A stretch of 15,632 nucleotides of DNA. It comes from an uncultured Holophagaceae bacterium (GTDB lineage: Bacteria > Acidobacteriota > Holophagae > Holophagales > Holophagaceae). Each line of letters begins with the position of its first letter. Positions within the stretch are counted from its first letter, which is position 1. Below the pieces are notes generated by a model that was given only the letters and a program-made list of their open reading frames with translations, did not search any database and was not told the DNA's origin. Shown in pieces: positions 1-7,918 of this stretch. Both the position numbers and the translations under genes were made by a program. The stretch spans positions 1-15,632 of the forward strand of contig CAIYNT010000095.1 of assembly GCA_903927605.1 (NCBI GenBank). The letters are read 5' to 3'.

Positions 1-926
1 ACCAGGCCCTCGGGCGTGAAGGTCGGCAGCAGGGCCGCCGTGGAGGCGTACCAGACCTGCCGGGCATAGAGCGTACCATCGGCATTCAAATTCGAGGCGA
101 CCAGGGCGAACTTGCTGGTCGTGATGCCGGCAAACGAGCCCGCCGCCTTGGCATCCGCATCCACATAGATGGTCTTTGCATCCGTGCTGTAGCTGAAGGC
201 GCCGCCACGGGCATCCGTGATGGTGAAGGTCGGTGCGGATACCGCTGTGACCTGGCCGAGCTTGCGGGCGAACTGGAGGTCCTGGACGCGGGCCGGCATG
301 GCCTTGAACCGCACCTGGAGGTTCAGGATCACCTTGGTGACGCCCCCGATGGTCTCCTGAACGATGGAGAGCGGGTGCCCCAGGTCAAAGTCCAGCTGCA
401 GATTGGTGGTCTGGCCAGCGACCACCATGATGGCCGGACTCACCGTCACGTTGATCTGACCCTGGCCCGAGGGGTCGATCACGGAGATCTCCGAGGCCGG
501 AATGGTGCTGCCGTTGTCGTCCTTCAAGGTCATGGTGGTGGGGTCGGTGTTGATGACCAGCTGGACGATGTCATAGGTCCCAGCGGAGATGGAGCTCTTG
601 TGGCTGAGCAGGTCCGCCACACTGTTCAGGTCCACCAGATTGACCTTGCCCGCCAGGGGATTGGCCGGGTCCGCAAGCCAGACCTGGGTCCAGGTGTGGT
701 CCGAAGCGTTGCGCAGGCTGGCGGATTTGAGCACCACCGAAACCTCCTGCCACTGGTCAGAAGGCGCGTCGGTGATGGTCAGGTTGACTGCACCCGCCCC
801 GGATGGAGCCGTGGAACCAGTGCCGCTGCCATTGGAACTACTGCCGCAACCGCTAAGGAGTGCCAATCCAGCGAAGCACACCAGGAGAGCTAACGTCGCC
901 GCCCTGAGTGGATGGTAGATGGTCAT
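1..926 (-). CDS. DUF4382 domain lipoprotein, C-terminus cut by window edge
   Basis: The gene is read from an ATG at 926 and runs off the left edge, giving about 308 codons. A GGAGG ribosome binding site at 931-935 lies four bases upstream of this ATG and fixes the start. Residues 1-27 form a lipoprotein signal peptide: one Arg near the start, a hydrophobic stretch rich in Leu and Ala, then the lipobox LLSGC with the acylated Cys at 27. A Gly/Ser-rich linker follows to about residue 43. From about 46, VNLTITDAP followed by a conserved Trp-containing strand matches the start of DUF4382, and that domain reaches about residue 200. From about 208 a second beta-rich segment (GQVTAV...FTITDA) resembles the DUF5666 type. 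The likely place is the outer or inner membrane, facing the periplasm or outside. The biochemical function of these domains is not known to me. No neighbour shares its transcript, and it has its own promoter region. The family call is fairly secure; the second domain is less so. Confidence 0.85.
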   Translation of the reverse strand, partial: MTIYHPLRAATLALLVCFAGLALLSGCGSSSNGSGTGSTAPSGAGAVNLTITDAPSDQWQEVSVVLKSASLRNASDHTWTQVWLADPANPLAGKVNLVDLNSVADLLSHKSSISAGTYDIVQLVINTDPTTMTLKDDNGSTIPASEISVIDPSGQGQINVTVSPAIMVVAGQTTNLQLDFDLGHPLSIVQETIGGVTKVILNLQVRFKAMPARVQDLQFARKLGQVTAVSAPTFTITDARGGAFSYSTDAKTIYVDADAKAAGSFAGITTSKFALVASNLNADGTLYARQVWYASTAALLPTFTPEGL

Positions 927-943
927 AGAACCTCCAGAATCCG

Positions 944-979
944 GACCGGAGAAAGCAGAAAAGCTGGCCTTCTCCGGTC
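944..979 (-). promoter_or_regulatory. Hairpin in the 5' leader of the lipoprotein gene
   Basis: A perfect 10-bp inverted repeat (GACCGGAGAA at 944-953 and its complement at 970-979) encloses a 16-base loop. It lies about 9 bases upstream of the GGAGG ribosome binding site and 18 bases upstream of the ATG of the DUF4382 lipoprotein gene. It would form a stable stem in the mRNA just before the translation start. No U-run follows, so it is not a standard terminator. An mRNA stabiliser, a protein-binding site or part of a larger leader structure are possible. The leader does not match the c-di-GMP riboswitch consensus as I remember it. Confidence 0.5.
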
Positions 980-1061
980 TATGTTGGTAAGTCGTTGGGA
1001 TGCCACGAGCAGGAAACATGTAGGCACAGGTGATCATTTCCAAAAGGAAGGACTCAACAAG

Positions 1062-1089
1062 ATCATCGGCTTTACTCCGCCGCTGTCAA
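1062..1089 (-). promoter_or_regulatory. Candidate sigma70 promoter for the lipoprotein gene
   Basis: On the minus strand a perfect TTGACA (1084-1089) is followed after 16 bases by GATGAT (1062-1067), which matches TATAAT at four of six positions. Transcription would start near 1055, giving a leader of about 130 nt for the lipoprotein gene starting at 926. The -35 box is convincing and the -10 box is weak. It lies in the 280-bp gap between the lipoprotein gene and the end of mdcH, in which I see no other gene. Confidence 0.4.
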
Positions 1090-1206
1090 CGAACCCACTG
1101 GTGGAGGAGCAGCTAATGAGAAAGGTCTAGGCCCACACCGGAGACATCCTGGGAATCTGTCGAAACAGGCAAGCATCAAGACCTCCAGCGGTGAAGCAGG
1201 ACTGGG

Positions 1207-2121
1207 TCATAGCCTCCCCTCGACCCATCGGATGACACCGTCCAGTGTTTTGAAATCCGCCACGGAGCGAGCTTCGAGGTCGGGGAAAAGGTCGGTGGCC
1301 ATCCTCGACAAAGTGTTCCCCGGTCCCAATTCGAGCAGCACTGAACACCCGCGCTCCTGCATGGCCTGCATGCAACTCCACCACTGGATCGGACGGTCCA
1401 GTTGGTGGGCGAGCACATCACGGGTGCGTTCTGCTGAGAGCACTGCCGAGCCATCGATCCCAGCAAGAACCGGGATGTTGGTTGGTGTCAGTCGGGTCTG
1501 CGCCAGAATCGCTTCGAATGAGTCCAGCGCAGGTGTCATCAGCGGCGTATGCGAGGCCACGGTGATGGCCAGGGGGGTCAGGCCGCCACCCAGGCCTAGG
1601 ACCTGGCTCTCGAAGGCCGGCAGGTGGTCCATCAGGCCACCCACCACGACCCGATCCGGCCCATTGATGATCGCCATCCAGACTCCATGCTGGACACACA
1701 CCGGCTCAAGCTCTGCAACCGGGATCCCACGGACGGCGACCATGCCGTTGGGACGTCCGCAGGCCGCGTCCATGACCTTGGCGCGACAGCGGGCCAACAT
1801 GAACAAGGCCTCCGGCGCAAGAGCCCCGGCGCAGGCATGGGCGGCCAATTCACCCACGCTGTAGCCCGCTAGGACCAGCGGGCGCGGAAGGTGCGGTGAC
1901 AGCTCCACCCAAGCCGCCAGGGTGACGGCGCAGACCAGCGGCTGCGCGATGACATTCTCGAACAGCCGCTCCGGTGGCCCAGTGACCAGCTCGTTTGGAT
2001 GGGTACCCAGCGTGGCTGCCGCCAGCTCCAGCATGGCCTGCGCGCGGTCGCCGTCGGCCAGAATAGCCAGCATGGACGCGGACTGCGCGCCCTGGCCCGG
2101 GCAGAGGATACCCAGACCCAT
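1207..2121 (-). CDS. mdcH: Malonate decarboxylase epsilon subunit, malonyl-CoA:ACP malonyltransferase
   Basis: This 304-residue protein is an acyltransferase of the FabD fold. In the malonate decarboxylase pathway it moves malonyl from malonyl-CoA to the dephospho-CoA arm of MdcC, which primes the enzyme for its acetyl/malonyl exchange cycle. Visible motifs are the N-terminal CPGQGAQ loop (residues 7-13), the nucleophile elbow GYSVGE with Ser88 (the usual GHSxG form has Tyr for His here), conserved Arg residues at 111-113, and the catalytic His191 in SHTPLM. Length is normal for MdcH. The ATG at 2121 lies two bases after the mdcB stop, and GGAGGG inside the end of mdcB serves as its ribosome binding site. 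It is the last gene of the operon. The family alone could be FabD, but the context makes MdcH clear. Confidence 0.93.
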   Translation of the reverse strand: MGLGILCPGQGAQSASMLAILADGDRAQAMLELAAATLGTHPNELVTGPPERLFENVIAQPLVCAVTLAAWVELSPHLPRPLVLAGYSVGELAAHACAGALAPEALFMLARCRAKVMDAACGRPNGMVAVRGIPVAELEPVCVQHGVWMAIINGPDRVVVGGLMDHLPAFESQVLGLGGGLTPLAITVASHTPLMTPALDSFEAILAQTRLTPTNIPVLAGIDGSAVLSAERTRDVLAHQLDRPIQWWSCMQAMQERGCSVLLELGPGNTLSRMATDLFPDLEARSVADFKTLDGVIRWVEGRL

Positions 2122-2123
2122 CT

Positions 2124-2948
2124 CTACCGACCCTCCAGTTCACGCAGGAACAACGCGGAGGCCAGAACGTCCGCCGACCCGCCTGGCGATAAATGGCGGC
2201 TGATGCAATCCCAGTGCAGGGCCAGGGCACGATCCCACCACCGAGGTTGGAAGACGCCTCCCTCCTCGAGGAAGGCCCGGGCTGCGTTCTGGATATGGAC
2301 CAGGCCCTCCACTCCGCCGCGATGGATCAGGTTGGTGTCCTCCAGGACGGCCATGACGGCGAAGAGGCTTTGGATTCCAGCAGCGTCCTGATCAGCCCCC
2401 CGGGATTCCGCCTCCCGGAATGCGGGCAGCGCCACCTCCATCAGGGTGGGGAAACCCTCCGCGGCCTCACTCCGTGCCCCGCGCGCGCCATAGCGCGCAA
2501 CGACCCGGCTGCCGTGGCTGGCGGGAAGGGTCGGATGGGAGGCCTCTATGTCTGGGCCCCACAAACGGACCACGGTCTGAACCAGCAGCCTCCCTTTCAA
2601 AGGCAGGCCATGGGCCTCGTTCCAGCCAGCACCAGCCGCCAGGAGGCCCAGGGAGAAGATGGCGCCCCGATGGGTATTGATGCCACCGGTCGCCCGCAAC
2701 ATGCTCTGCTCAGCAAGCAGGCCCAGATCGCGGAGCCGATGGAAGGGCGCGCCCCGTCCACCCGCGTCGGCGATGGCGCCGAAATAGCCCTGGAGGCTCT
2801 CGATGCTCCGGTGGAAGGTCGAGAGGTCCATGTCGCGATGGGCCCCCGAGTCTACGGGGCTCACCAGACCCGGCTTGGGATACAGGCTGATTTCGGCCAG
2901 CAGCGCCCGGCTGGCGGCCTCCTCGACCCTGACGGCCACATCATGCAT
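2124..2948 (-). CDS. mdcB: Triphosphoribosyl-dephospho-CoA synthase
   Basis: This 274-residue protein of the CitG/MdcB family joins ATP and 3'-dephospho-CoA to make 2'-(5''-triphosphoribosyl)-3'-dephospho-CoA, the precursor of the prosthetic group of the acyl carrier protein MdcC. Conserved blocks are YPKPGLVSPVDSGAHRDMD (residues 23-41), TGGINTHRGAIF (87-98), DTNLIHRGG (204-212) and SPGGSADVLA (254-263). Length is close to the family norm. The start at 2948 overlaps the end of mdcG by 8 bases, which suggests translational coupling. Its product is the substrate of the adjacent MdcG, so the two maturation genes sit side by side. In the Klebsiella-type order mdcB follows mdcA; here it sits between mdcG and mdcH. 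Confidence 0.94.
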   Translation of the reverse strand: MHDVAVRVEEAASRALLAEISLYPKPGLVSPVDSGAHRDMDLSTFHRSIESLQGYFGAIADAGGRGAPFHRLRDLGLLAEQSMLRATGGINTHRGAIFSLGLLAAGAGWNEAHGLPLKGRLLVQTVVRLWGPDIEASHPTLPASHGSRVVARYGARGARSEAAEGFPTLMEVALPAFREAESRGADQDAAGIQSLFAVMAVLEDTNLIHRGGVEGLVHIQNAARAFLEEGGVFQPRWWDRALALHWDCISRHLSPGGSADVLASALFLRELEGR

Positions 2949-3579
2949 GGGCTGGCTCTCGCAGGGCCGACACCCAGGTGGCGCGCGGCACCAGCGCTAC
3001 CTCCGAAAGGGTCTTGACCAGCAGGGTGGCCGCATCGGAAGCGGCTTCCCTCCAGGCCACTGCCCTTCCGTCGGACAGGACGATTTCACCATCAAGCCCC
3101 GGACGGGCTCCATCCAGGGGTGCAAGGATCTTCAATACCGAGCGCAACTGGTCCTCCGTTGTCGGCGTCAGGAGCAGATCCAGATCAGAGTCCTCTCGAA
3201 GGTAGGCAGTCCCCGTCATGGCCTGCCAGGCGGTGGATCCATAGACCCTGGCCTCCATCCCATCAGCCTTGAATCGGGCCACAAGCTGTGTGAGCAGCGG
3301 CAACCAGGACTGGGGCACGATGGGCAGAATCTCCCCTAAGAACAGCGGGGCTCGGTGTCTGCTGATTCCGGATATCGCCACGCAGAACCCGAGGCGGCGC
3401 TTATCGGGCAGGGCCAGGCCGAGCCACAGCTGGTCCTTTCGAGTTGAAGTCGGGTTGCGGCACACGACGAAGGGGAGCCCGGCCTCGTGGTGGCGGCGGA
3501 CCTCCATCAGATCCGGCAGGCGGGTTCCCCTCCCGACCCAGACCCAGTCATGCCGACGGAACCGCTCAGCCACGCTCAT
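2941..3579 (-). CDS. mdcG: Phosphoribosyl-dephospho-CoA transferase (malonate decarboxylase holo-ACP synthase)
   Basis: This 212-residue nucleotidyltransferase transfers the phosphoribosyl-dephospho-CoA group to the serine of apo-MdcC, releasing pyrophosphate. The N-terminal half (residues 1-100) has the MdcG pattern of a basic start followed by WVGRG...LPFVVCR. The C-terminal half holds YGSTAWQ (113-119) and the acidic DSDLDLLL (130-137), the metal-binding signature of the nucleotidyltransferase fold. The frame stays open upstream to 3762, but that extension overlaps mdcE and reads as low-quality Arg/Pro-rich sequence. The ATG at 3579 gives the normal family length and a 14-base overlap with the end of mdcE. 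No strong ribosome binding site precedes it, so translation is probably coupled to mdcE. Confidence 0.92.
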   Translation of the reverse strand: MSVAERFRRHDWVWVGRGTRLPDLMEVRRHHEAGLPFVVCRNPTSTRKDQLWLGLALPDKRRLGFCVAISGISRHRAPLFLGEILPIVPQSWLPLLTQLVARFKADGMEARVYGSTAWQAMTGTAYLREDSDLDLLLTPTTEDQLRSVLKILAPLDGARPGLDGEIVLSDGRAVAWREAASDAATLLVKTLSEVALVPRATWVSALREPAHA

Positions 3580-4273
3580 CCGACCGCACCCGTTCGGCGA
3601 CGGAGCGCGCCAGCTGGCGGCCCCCCCGAGTCTCGCCCAGCACGCGTCGGCGGTCCCGGGTGGCGGGCATGCGCAAGGCCTCGGCCAGGTGACCCTCAAG
3701 GTCGCCCTGCCAGATCTCCTCGATGGCTCCCATCCGCAGGTAATTCGCGACGCCCGGGGCAAAGACCGGCGAGGTGGCGCTCAGAGCCTCCAGCCGCTCC
3801 AGGGGGAGCTTGGTGATGCGCGCCATGGCGGGCAGATTCATGACGCCGATCTCGGCCTCCGGCAAGGCGAAGCAGAGATCCGCCAGCAAGCCCGTGGCGA
3901 GGAACCCGCCGCTGACGGCCCGGGACCAGACCAGGGAGACCACCGGATGCCCCTCCCGTTTGGCCAGGTCAATGGTCTTGGCCAGGTGCGCCAGATAGGC
4001 GTTGATCCCCAGCATCTCGTCCCGACGGCTCAGGCGCTGCCCGGTCGTAGCGACCAGCAGCAGAATGGGACTGCCGGGGGAAGTCTTGATGACCTCGAGG
4101 ACATCCCGGGCCATGGCCAGGGCCAATTCAACTCCGATTTCTACTTCCTCCGAGGTGCCAATTACAGCGATGGTAGTCCCGCGACAGGTGCCGCGGCCAT
4201 GGAAGTAGGAGTCCTCGAAAGTGACCGCGTGGCCGGCCGGGAAGAGGCGATCCAAGAGAGTATCGACATTCAT
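3566..4273 (-). CDS. mdcE: Malonate decarboxylase gamma subunit
   Basis: This 235-residue carboxyltransferase-like subunit of the crotonase fold pairs with MdcD to decarboxylate malonyl bound to MdcC, yielding acetyl-MdcC and CO2. Visible blocks are FHGRGT (residues 24-29), GQRLSRRDEMLGINAYLAHL (78-97), the SGGFLATGL turn (121-129), which is expected to form an oxyanion pocket, and NLPAMARITK (146-155). The ATG at 4273 is preceded by GGGGGTGA, which contains the mdcD stop, leaving only two bases between the two genes. A GTG two codons upstream is also possible. An open extension to 4387 overlaps mdcD and is not part of the gene. In some bacteria mdcD and mdcE are fused; here they are separate. 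Confidence 0.93.
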   Translation of the reverse strand: MNVDTLLDRLFPAGHAVTFEDSYFHGRGTCRGTTIAVIGTSEEVEIGVELALAMARDVLEVIKTSPGSPILLLVATTGQRLSRRDEMLGINAYLAHLAKTIDLAKREGHPVVSLVWSRAVSGGFLATGLLADLCFALPEAEIGVMNLPAMARITKLPLERLEALSATSPVFAPGVANYLRMGAIEEIWQGDLEGHLAEALRMPATRDRRRVLGETRGGRQLARSVAERVRSDERG

Positions 4274-4275
4274 GT

Positions 4276-5154
4276 TCACCCCCGCTTTCCGCCGACCTGG
4301 TCCAGGAAGGCCTGGGTCTCCAACAGGGGCAGAGACAGGGGATCGTCGATTCCGAGGCGGGTCCAGATCTCGACAGACTCCCGGCAATCGCCGAACCTTT
4401 CGAGACGGCTTCTGAGGCGGGCATGCTCGGCTTCAATAGCATCCAGACCGAAGACCGGTTGAGTGCCCAGCAGGGCGATGGCCGCCCCGCGGAACGCGGA
4501 GATGGTGTCCTCCACCAGCAAGGTCGCCTCACCCAGGAGGTACCGGTGCTTGCCTCCAACCGTTCGCCAGACCAGGGCGCGGTCGCGGGAATCGAATTCC
4601 TCGACGCCCCTGCTCGCTTCAATCACCTCGGGACCGGACAGACCCAGACGGCCCTCCTCGCTCATGACCACCGCATCGCAGAGGGCCGCCGCGATACCCA
4701 TGCCGCCGAAACAGCCAAACTGCCCGCCATCCAGGACGATCACCGGAATCCCGGAGGTACGCACGGCGAGGATGGCGTGCATGATCTCGGAGACGGCGAT
4801 GAGACCGGCGTTCGCTTCATGCAGCCGGACTCCCCCGGTTTCCACCAGCAGGAGCACCGCCTCGGGCCGGGTAGCCAGCGCGTGTTCGAGCAGCCCCACC
4901 AGCTTGGCGCCATGGACTTCGCCCACCGCCCCGCCCATGAAGACACCTTCCTGGGCCGCCGCCAGAACGGGTCGCCCAGACAACCGTCCAGAACCGACGA
5001 GGACGCCGTCGTCGAAGGCCCCGGGCTGATCCAGCTGCTTCAAGTGGGGTGAGCTGACCCGGTCGGTGGGCGGCAGGAACTCCCGGAAGCTGCCCGGGTC
5101 CAGCAGGGAGACCATGCGTTCCCGGGCCGAGGCTTCGTAATAGCTGTGGCTCAT
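4276..5154 (-). CDS. mdcD: Malonate decarboxylase beta subunit
   Basis: This 292-residue partner of MdcE is related to the beta subunit of acetyl-CoA carboxylase carboxyltransferase. It binds the malonyl thioester on MdcC and works without biotin. Visible family blocks are MSHSYYEASARERM at the N-terminus, VFMGGAVGEVHGAKLVGLLE (71-90), VETGGVRLHEANAG (104-117) and the glycine-rich GGQFGCFGGMG (143-153). Length fits the family. The ATG at 5154 overlaps the mdcC stop in an ATGA arrangement, a sign of coupled translation of the carrier protein and the decarboxylase. No odd features are seen. Confidence 0.95.
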   Translation of the reverse strand: MSHSYYEASARERMVSLLDPGSFREFLPPTDRVSSPHLKQLDQPGAFDDGVLVGSGRLSGRPVLAAAQEGVFMGGAVGEVHGAKLVGLLEHALATRPEAVLLLVETGGVRLHEANAGLIAVSEIMHAILAVRTSGIPVIVLDGGQFGCFGGMGIAAALCDAVVMSEEGRLGLSGPEVIEASRGVEEFDSRDRALVWRTVGGKHRYLLGEATLLVEDTISAFRGAAIALLGTQPVFGLDAIEAEHARLRSRLERFGDCRESVEIWTRLGIDDPLSLPLLETQAFLDQVGGKRG

Positions 5155-5468
5155 GCCGGCCCCCCCTTGAAGGATTCCCAGGCCTGCTCGAGGCGCAGAG
5201 AGACCACCGCAGGGGTGGCCCCCACATCGTTGATGGACAGGCGCACGCCACCGGGCTTATGGCGGGTCACGAAATCATTCATCACCGCCTGCCAGATCGT
5301 CCCGAAGCCGCTGGCCGCCGTGATGATCACGATGGTGCAGTGGTCACTCTGGCCCTCGGCCTCCACCAGGATCTCGAGGTTGCCGGATCCGACCACGCCC
5401 GCCAGCACCGCCGCGCGCGGCTCAGCGATGGGAAGGCCGCCTTGATACTCGAACGTCAGGGTTTCCAT
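5151..5468 (-). CDS. mdcC: Malonate decarboxylase acyl carrier protein (delta subunit)
   Basis: This 105-residue carrier holds the acetyl or malonyl group through a covalently attached 2'-(5''-phosphoribosyl)-3'-dephospho-CoA. The attachment serine is expected to be Ser28 in VVGSGNLEIL, in the position of the modified Ser of the Klebsiella protein. The C-terminal part contains the family pattern SGFGTIW and ISINDVGATP-like sequence (here LSINDVGATP). The frame is open upstream to 5714, but that stretch overlaps mdcA and lacks homology. The ATG at 5468 gives normal length and lies 7 bases after the mdcA stop. Its ribosome binding site is poor, so coupling to mdcA is likely. It is the target of MdcB/MdcG maturation and the substrate of MdcA, MdcD/E and MdcH. 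Confidence 0.95.
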   Translation of the reverse strand: METLTFEYQGGLPIAEPRAAVLAGVVGSGNLEILVEAEGQSDHCTIVIITAASGFGTIWQAVMNDFVTRHKPGGVRLSINDVGATPAVVSLRLEQAWESFKGGPA

Positions 5469-5475
5469 GGTGTGC

Positions 5476-7122
5476 CTACCAGTTCCGGAAGCGTTTGGGA
5501 GGGTCGTAGAGGCCCCCGGAGGCGCGGACGAGATCCTTGATGGAGCGCGCCGCCAGAAGATCCCGGGTCGCCAGCCGCCGATCGATGCCCAAGTCCTCGG
5601 GACGCCGCACGATGCCCCGATCCCGGAGGTTCTCCACGGCTCTCCGGTCGCGGGCCATGCCCACTGGCGTATAGCCGGCCACGCCGCGGATGGCCTGCTC
5701 GCGTTCCTCGGCACTCCTGCACAGCAGCAGGTTGGCGATGCCCTCTTCGGTCACGATGTGGGTCACGTCCTCGCCGTAGATCATCACCGGCGGCAGGGCC
5801 ATGCCCGCGCTTTCGCCCACCTCCCAGGCGTCCAGGCGCTCGACGAAGGCGGGCTGCATGTGCTCCCGGAAGGTCTCCACCGTCTGGACCACCAGCTTCT
5901 TCCCCCTGGGCATCCCCCCGGTCGACCCGGCCGCCTCCTGCCCGGCCCTCAGCCAGGCGGGGGAGGCATGGCGGCGGCCCCGGGCGTCCGCCCCCATGTT
6001 CGGCGCGCCGCCGAACCCGGCGATGCGCCCCTTGGTGGCCGTGGAGCTGTTGCCGGCGAGGTCGATCTGCAGCGTCGAGCCGATGAAGAGATCGCAGGCG
6101 TAGTGGCCTGCCGCCTGGGAGAAGGCCCGGTTGGACCGCATGGACCCATCGGGGCCCACGAAGAAGATGTCGGGCCGGGCCGCCACATAGTGCTCCATGC
6201 CCACTTCTGAGCCGAAGCAATGGACGGATTCGATGAACCCGGCCTCGATGGCGGGAATCAACGTGGGGTGGGGGTTGAGCGCCCAGTGCGTGCAGATCTT
6301 CCCCCGCAGGCCCAGCTCGGCGGCATAGGTCGGCAGCAGCAGCTCGATGGCCGCGGTATCGAACCCGATCCCATGATTGAGGCGGGTGATTCCGTATTCC
6401 GCGTAGATGCCCTTGATGGCCATCATCGCCATCAGCACCTGGATCTCGGAGATCTGCGCCGGATCCCGGGTGAAGAGGGGCTCAACGTAGTGGGGCGTGG
6501 GCGCCTGCACCACGAAATTCACCCAGTCGGCGGGGATGTCCACCCGGGGCACCTTGTCCACCAGCTCGTTGACCTGGGCGATGACGATGCCGTTCTTGAA
6601 GGCCGTGGCCTCGACGATGGCGGGCGTGTCCTCGGTATTGGGCCCGGTGTACAGGTTGCCTGCGGCATCGGCCTGCTGCGCGGCGATCAGCGCGACCTGG
6701 GGCGTCAGGTCGATGAAATACCGGGCGAACAGTTCCAGATAGGTATGGATGGCGCCGATCTGGATGCGACCCTCTTCCACCAGCTTGGCCAGGCGGCCGG
6801 CCTGGGGACCCGAAAACGAGAAATCGATCCGTTCCACCTGGCCCCGTTCGATGAGATCCACATGGGACGGGAGGGCCAGCACCGACTGGACCAGATGCAG
6901 CCGGTGGATCCGCGCCGGATCCGTCACCGCCAGCGACTTGGACAGGAAGTCCGCCTGCTTCTGGTTGTTGCCTTCAATGCAGACCCGGTCCCCCGGCTCG
7001 ATGACCGCTTCGAGCAGCTCGATGATCTTCTGCTGGGGGACGATGCGGCCCCCGGCCACCGCGACGCCACGCGCCACCCGTCGTTCCCGGCTCTTCGGCG
7101 AGCGCGACCAATCCCGATCCAT
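5476..7122 (-). CDS. mdcA: Malonate decarboxylase alpha subunit, acetyl-ACP:malonate ACP transferase
   Basis: This 548-residue transferase exchanges acetyl on MdcC for malonate, releasing acetate and forming malonyl-MdcC. It belongs to the CoA-transferase-like fold shared with citrate lyase alpha. Clear family blocks are EGNNQKQADFL (residues 50-60), GPNTEDTPAIVEATAF (160-175), NELVDKVPRVDIPADW (185-200), LNHGIGFDTAAIELL (248-262) and GGAPNMGADARGRRHASPAW (371-390). Length is normal for MdcA. The ATG at 7122 is preceded by GGGAGGAG at good spacing. It starts 16 bases after the madM stop, so transporter and enzyme genes share one transcript. Confidence 0.96.
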   Translation of the reverse strand: MDRDWSRSPKSRERRVARGVAVAGGRIVPQQKIIELLEAVIEPGDRVCIEGNNQKQADFLSKSLAVTDPARIHRLHLVQSVLALPSHVDLIERGQVERIDFSFSGPQAGRLAKLVEEGRIQIGAIHTYLELFARYFIDLTPQVALIAAQQADAAGNLYTGPNTEDTPAIVEATAFKNGIVIAQVNELVDKVPRVDIPADWVNFVVQAPTPHYVEPLFTRDPAQISEIQVLMAMMAIKGIYAEYGITRLNHGIGFDTAAIELLLPTYAAELGLRGKICTHWALNPHPTLIPAIEAGFIESVHCFGSEVGMEHYVAARPDIFFVGPDGSMRSNRAFSQAAGHYACDLFIGSTLQIDLAGNSSTATKGRIAGFGGAPNMGADARGRRHASPAWLRAGQEAAGSTGGMPRGKKLVVQTVETFREHMQPAFVERLDAWEVGESAGMALPPVMIYGEDVTHIVTEEGIANLLLCRSAEEREQAIRGVAGYTPVGMARDRRAVENLRDRGIVRRPEDLGIDRRLATRDLLAARSIKDLVRASGGLYDPPKRFRNW

Positions 7123-7138
7123 CCGTGACTCCTCCCGC

Positions 7139-7903
7139 TCAACCGAAGATGGCTTTGACCGCCAGATACAGCACCGAGGGCCCCATCAGGCAGCCGAGCC
7201 CCGTGTGGAAGGTGGCGACCAGAGCGCCATAGGGCACCAGGCGCCGGTCCGTGGCGGCCAGGCCCGCGCTCACACCACTCACGGTGCCCGCCAGCCCACC
7301 GAAGACCATGGCCCCCCGGGGCGTGGTCAGTCGCATGAAGCGAGCCAGGGCTGGCGTGACGATCATGACGATGATCGCCTTCACCACGCCGGTGGCGATG
7401 CTGAGCGCCATGACGTCTGAGGTCGCGCCGATGGCCGCCCCGGTGACGGGTCCGACGATGTAGGTCACGGCACCAGCTCCGATGGTGGTCAGCGCGACCG
7501 GGTCGGTGTAGCCCCAGGCGCGGGCTACGATGACGCCGAAGATGAAGGGGATCACGGTGCCCAGGAACAAGGAGAGCACGCCCAGCCAGCCAGCCTTCTT
7601 GGCGAGTACGGGATCCACCTCGAAGGCCGTGGCCACAATGGTGAAGTCCCGGAACATGGCGCCGCCCAGGAGGCCCATGCCCGCAAACAAGGGCAGGTCC
7701 GCCAGACCCCGCTTGCCCCCGGTCAGCAAGCCGCCCCAGTAGGCCAGCCCCAGCCCGATCAGGACAGCGAAGGCCGAGCCGTGGATGCGCCCCTTGGTCA
7801 GACGCTGGGAGAGGACGTTGGAAAACCAGGTCACCAGGCCGACGAATGCAAAGGCGGCCAGGAGTCCGTTCTCGATGAGCGCGTGCTTGAGGAATGAGAA
7901 CAT
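7139..7903 (-). CDS. madM: Malonate transporter subunit MadM
   Basis: This 254-residue membrane protein is the larger half of the MadL/MadM malonate carrier, known from the Malonomonas rubra malonate cluster, where uptake is coupled to sodium. It is very hydrophobic, with about seven to nine membrane segments. Examples are residues 13-30 and 42-60, then segments around the glycine-rich GAGAVTYIVGPVTGAAIGAT and SDVMALSIATGVVKAIIV, and a last one near GLGCLMGPSVLYLAVKAI. These blocks are typical of MadM. AGGAG about nine bases upstream of the ATG at 7903 supports the start. It lies 15 bases downstream of madL, its obligate partner. Coupling to sodium is known for the family and is inferred here. 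Confidence 0.93.
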   Translation of the reverse strand: MFSFLKHALIENGLLAAFAFVGLVTWFSNVLSQRLTKGRIHGSAFAVLIGLGLAYWGGLLTGGKRGLADLPLFAGMGLLGGAMFRDFTIVATAFEVDPVLAKKAGWLGVLSLFLGTVIPFIFGVIVARAWGYTDPVALTTIGAGAVTYIVGPVTGAAIGATSDVMALSIATGVVKAIIVMIVTPALARFMRLTTPRGAMVFGGLAGTVSGVSAGLAATDRRLVPYGALVATFHTGLGCLMGPSVLYLAVKAIFG

Positions 7904-7918
7904 GGCAGTGGCTCCTGA

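Noticed and set aside
931..1060. A c-di-GMP riboswitch in the lipoprotein leader
   Set aside because: Such riboswitches do precede surface protein genes, but I do not see the conserved GEMM core sequences here; only a simple hairpin is supported.
912..1130. 72-codon plus-strand open frame in the gap beside the lipoprotein gene
   Set aside because: No ribosome binding site and no recognisable protein; it overlaps the start of the lipoprotein gene and its promoter region.
1136..1193. Imperfect inverted repeat (CACCG/CGGTG with GAG/CTC) downstream of mdcH as an operon terminator
   Set aside because: The loop is about 40 bases, the stem has a 3-base bulge, and no U-run follows, so I could not support a terminator call.
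3269..4462. 397-codon plus-strand open frame opposite mdcG, mdcE and mdcD
   Set aside because: It crosses three convincing genes on the other strand, and its Arg/Ser/Pro-rich translation shows no family motif.
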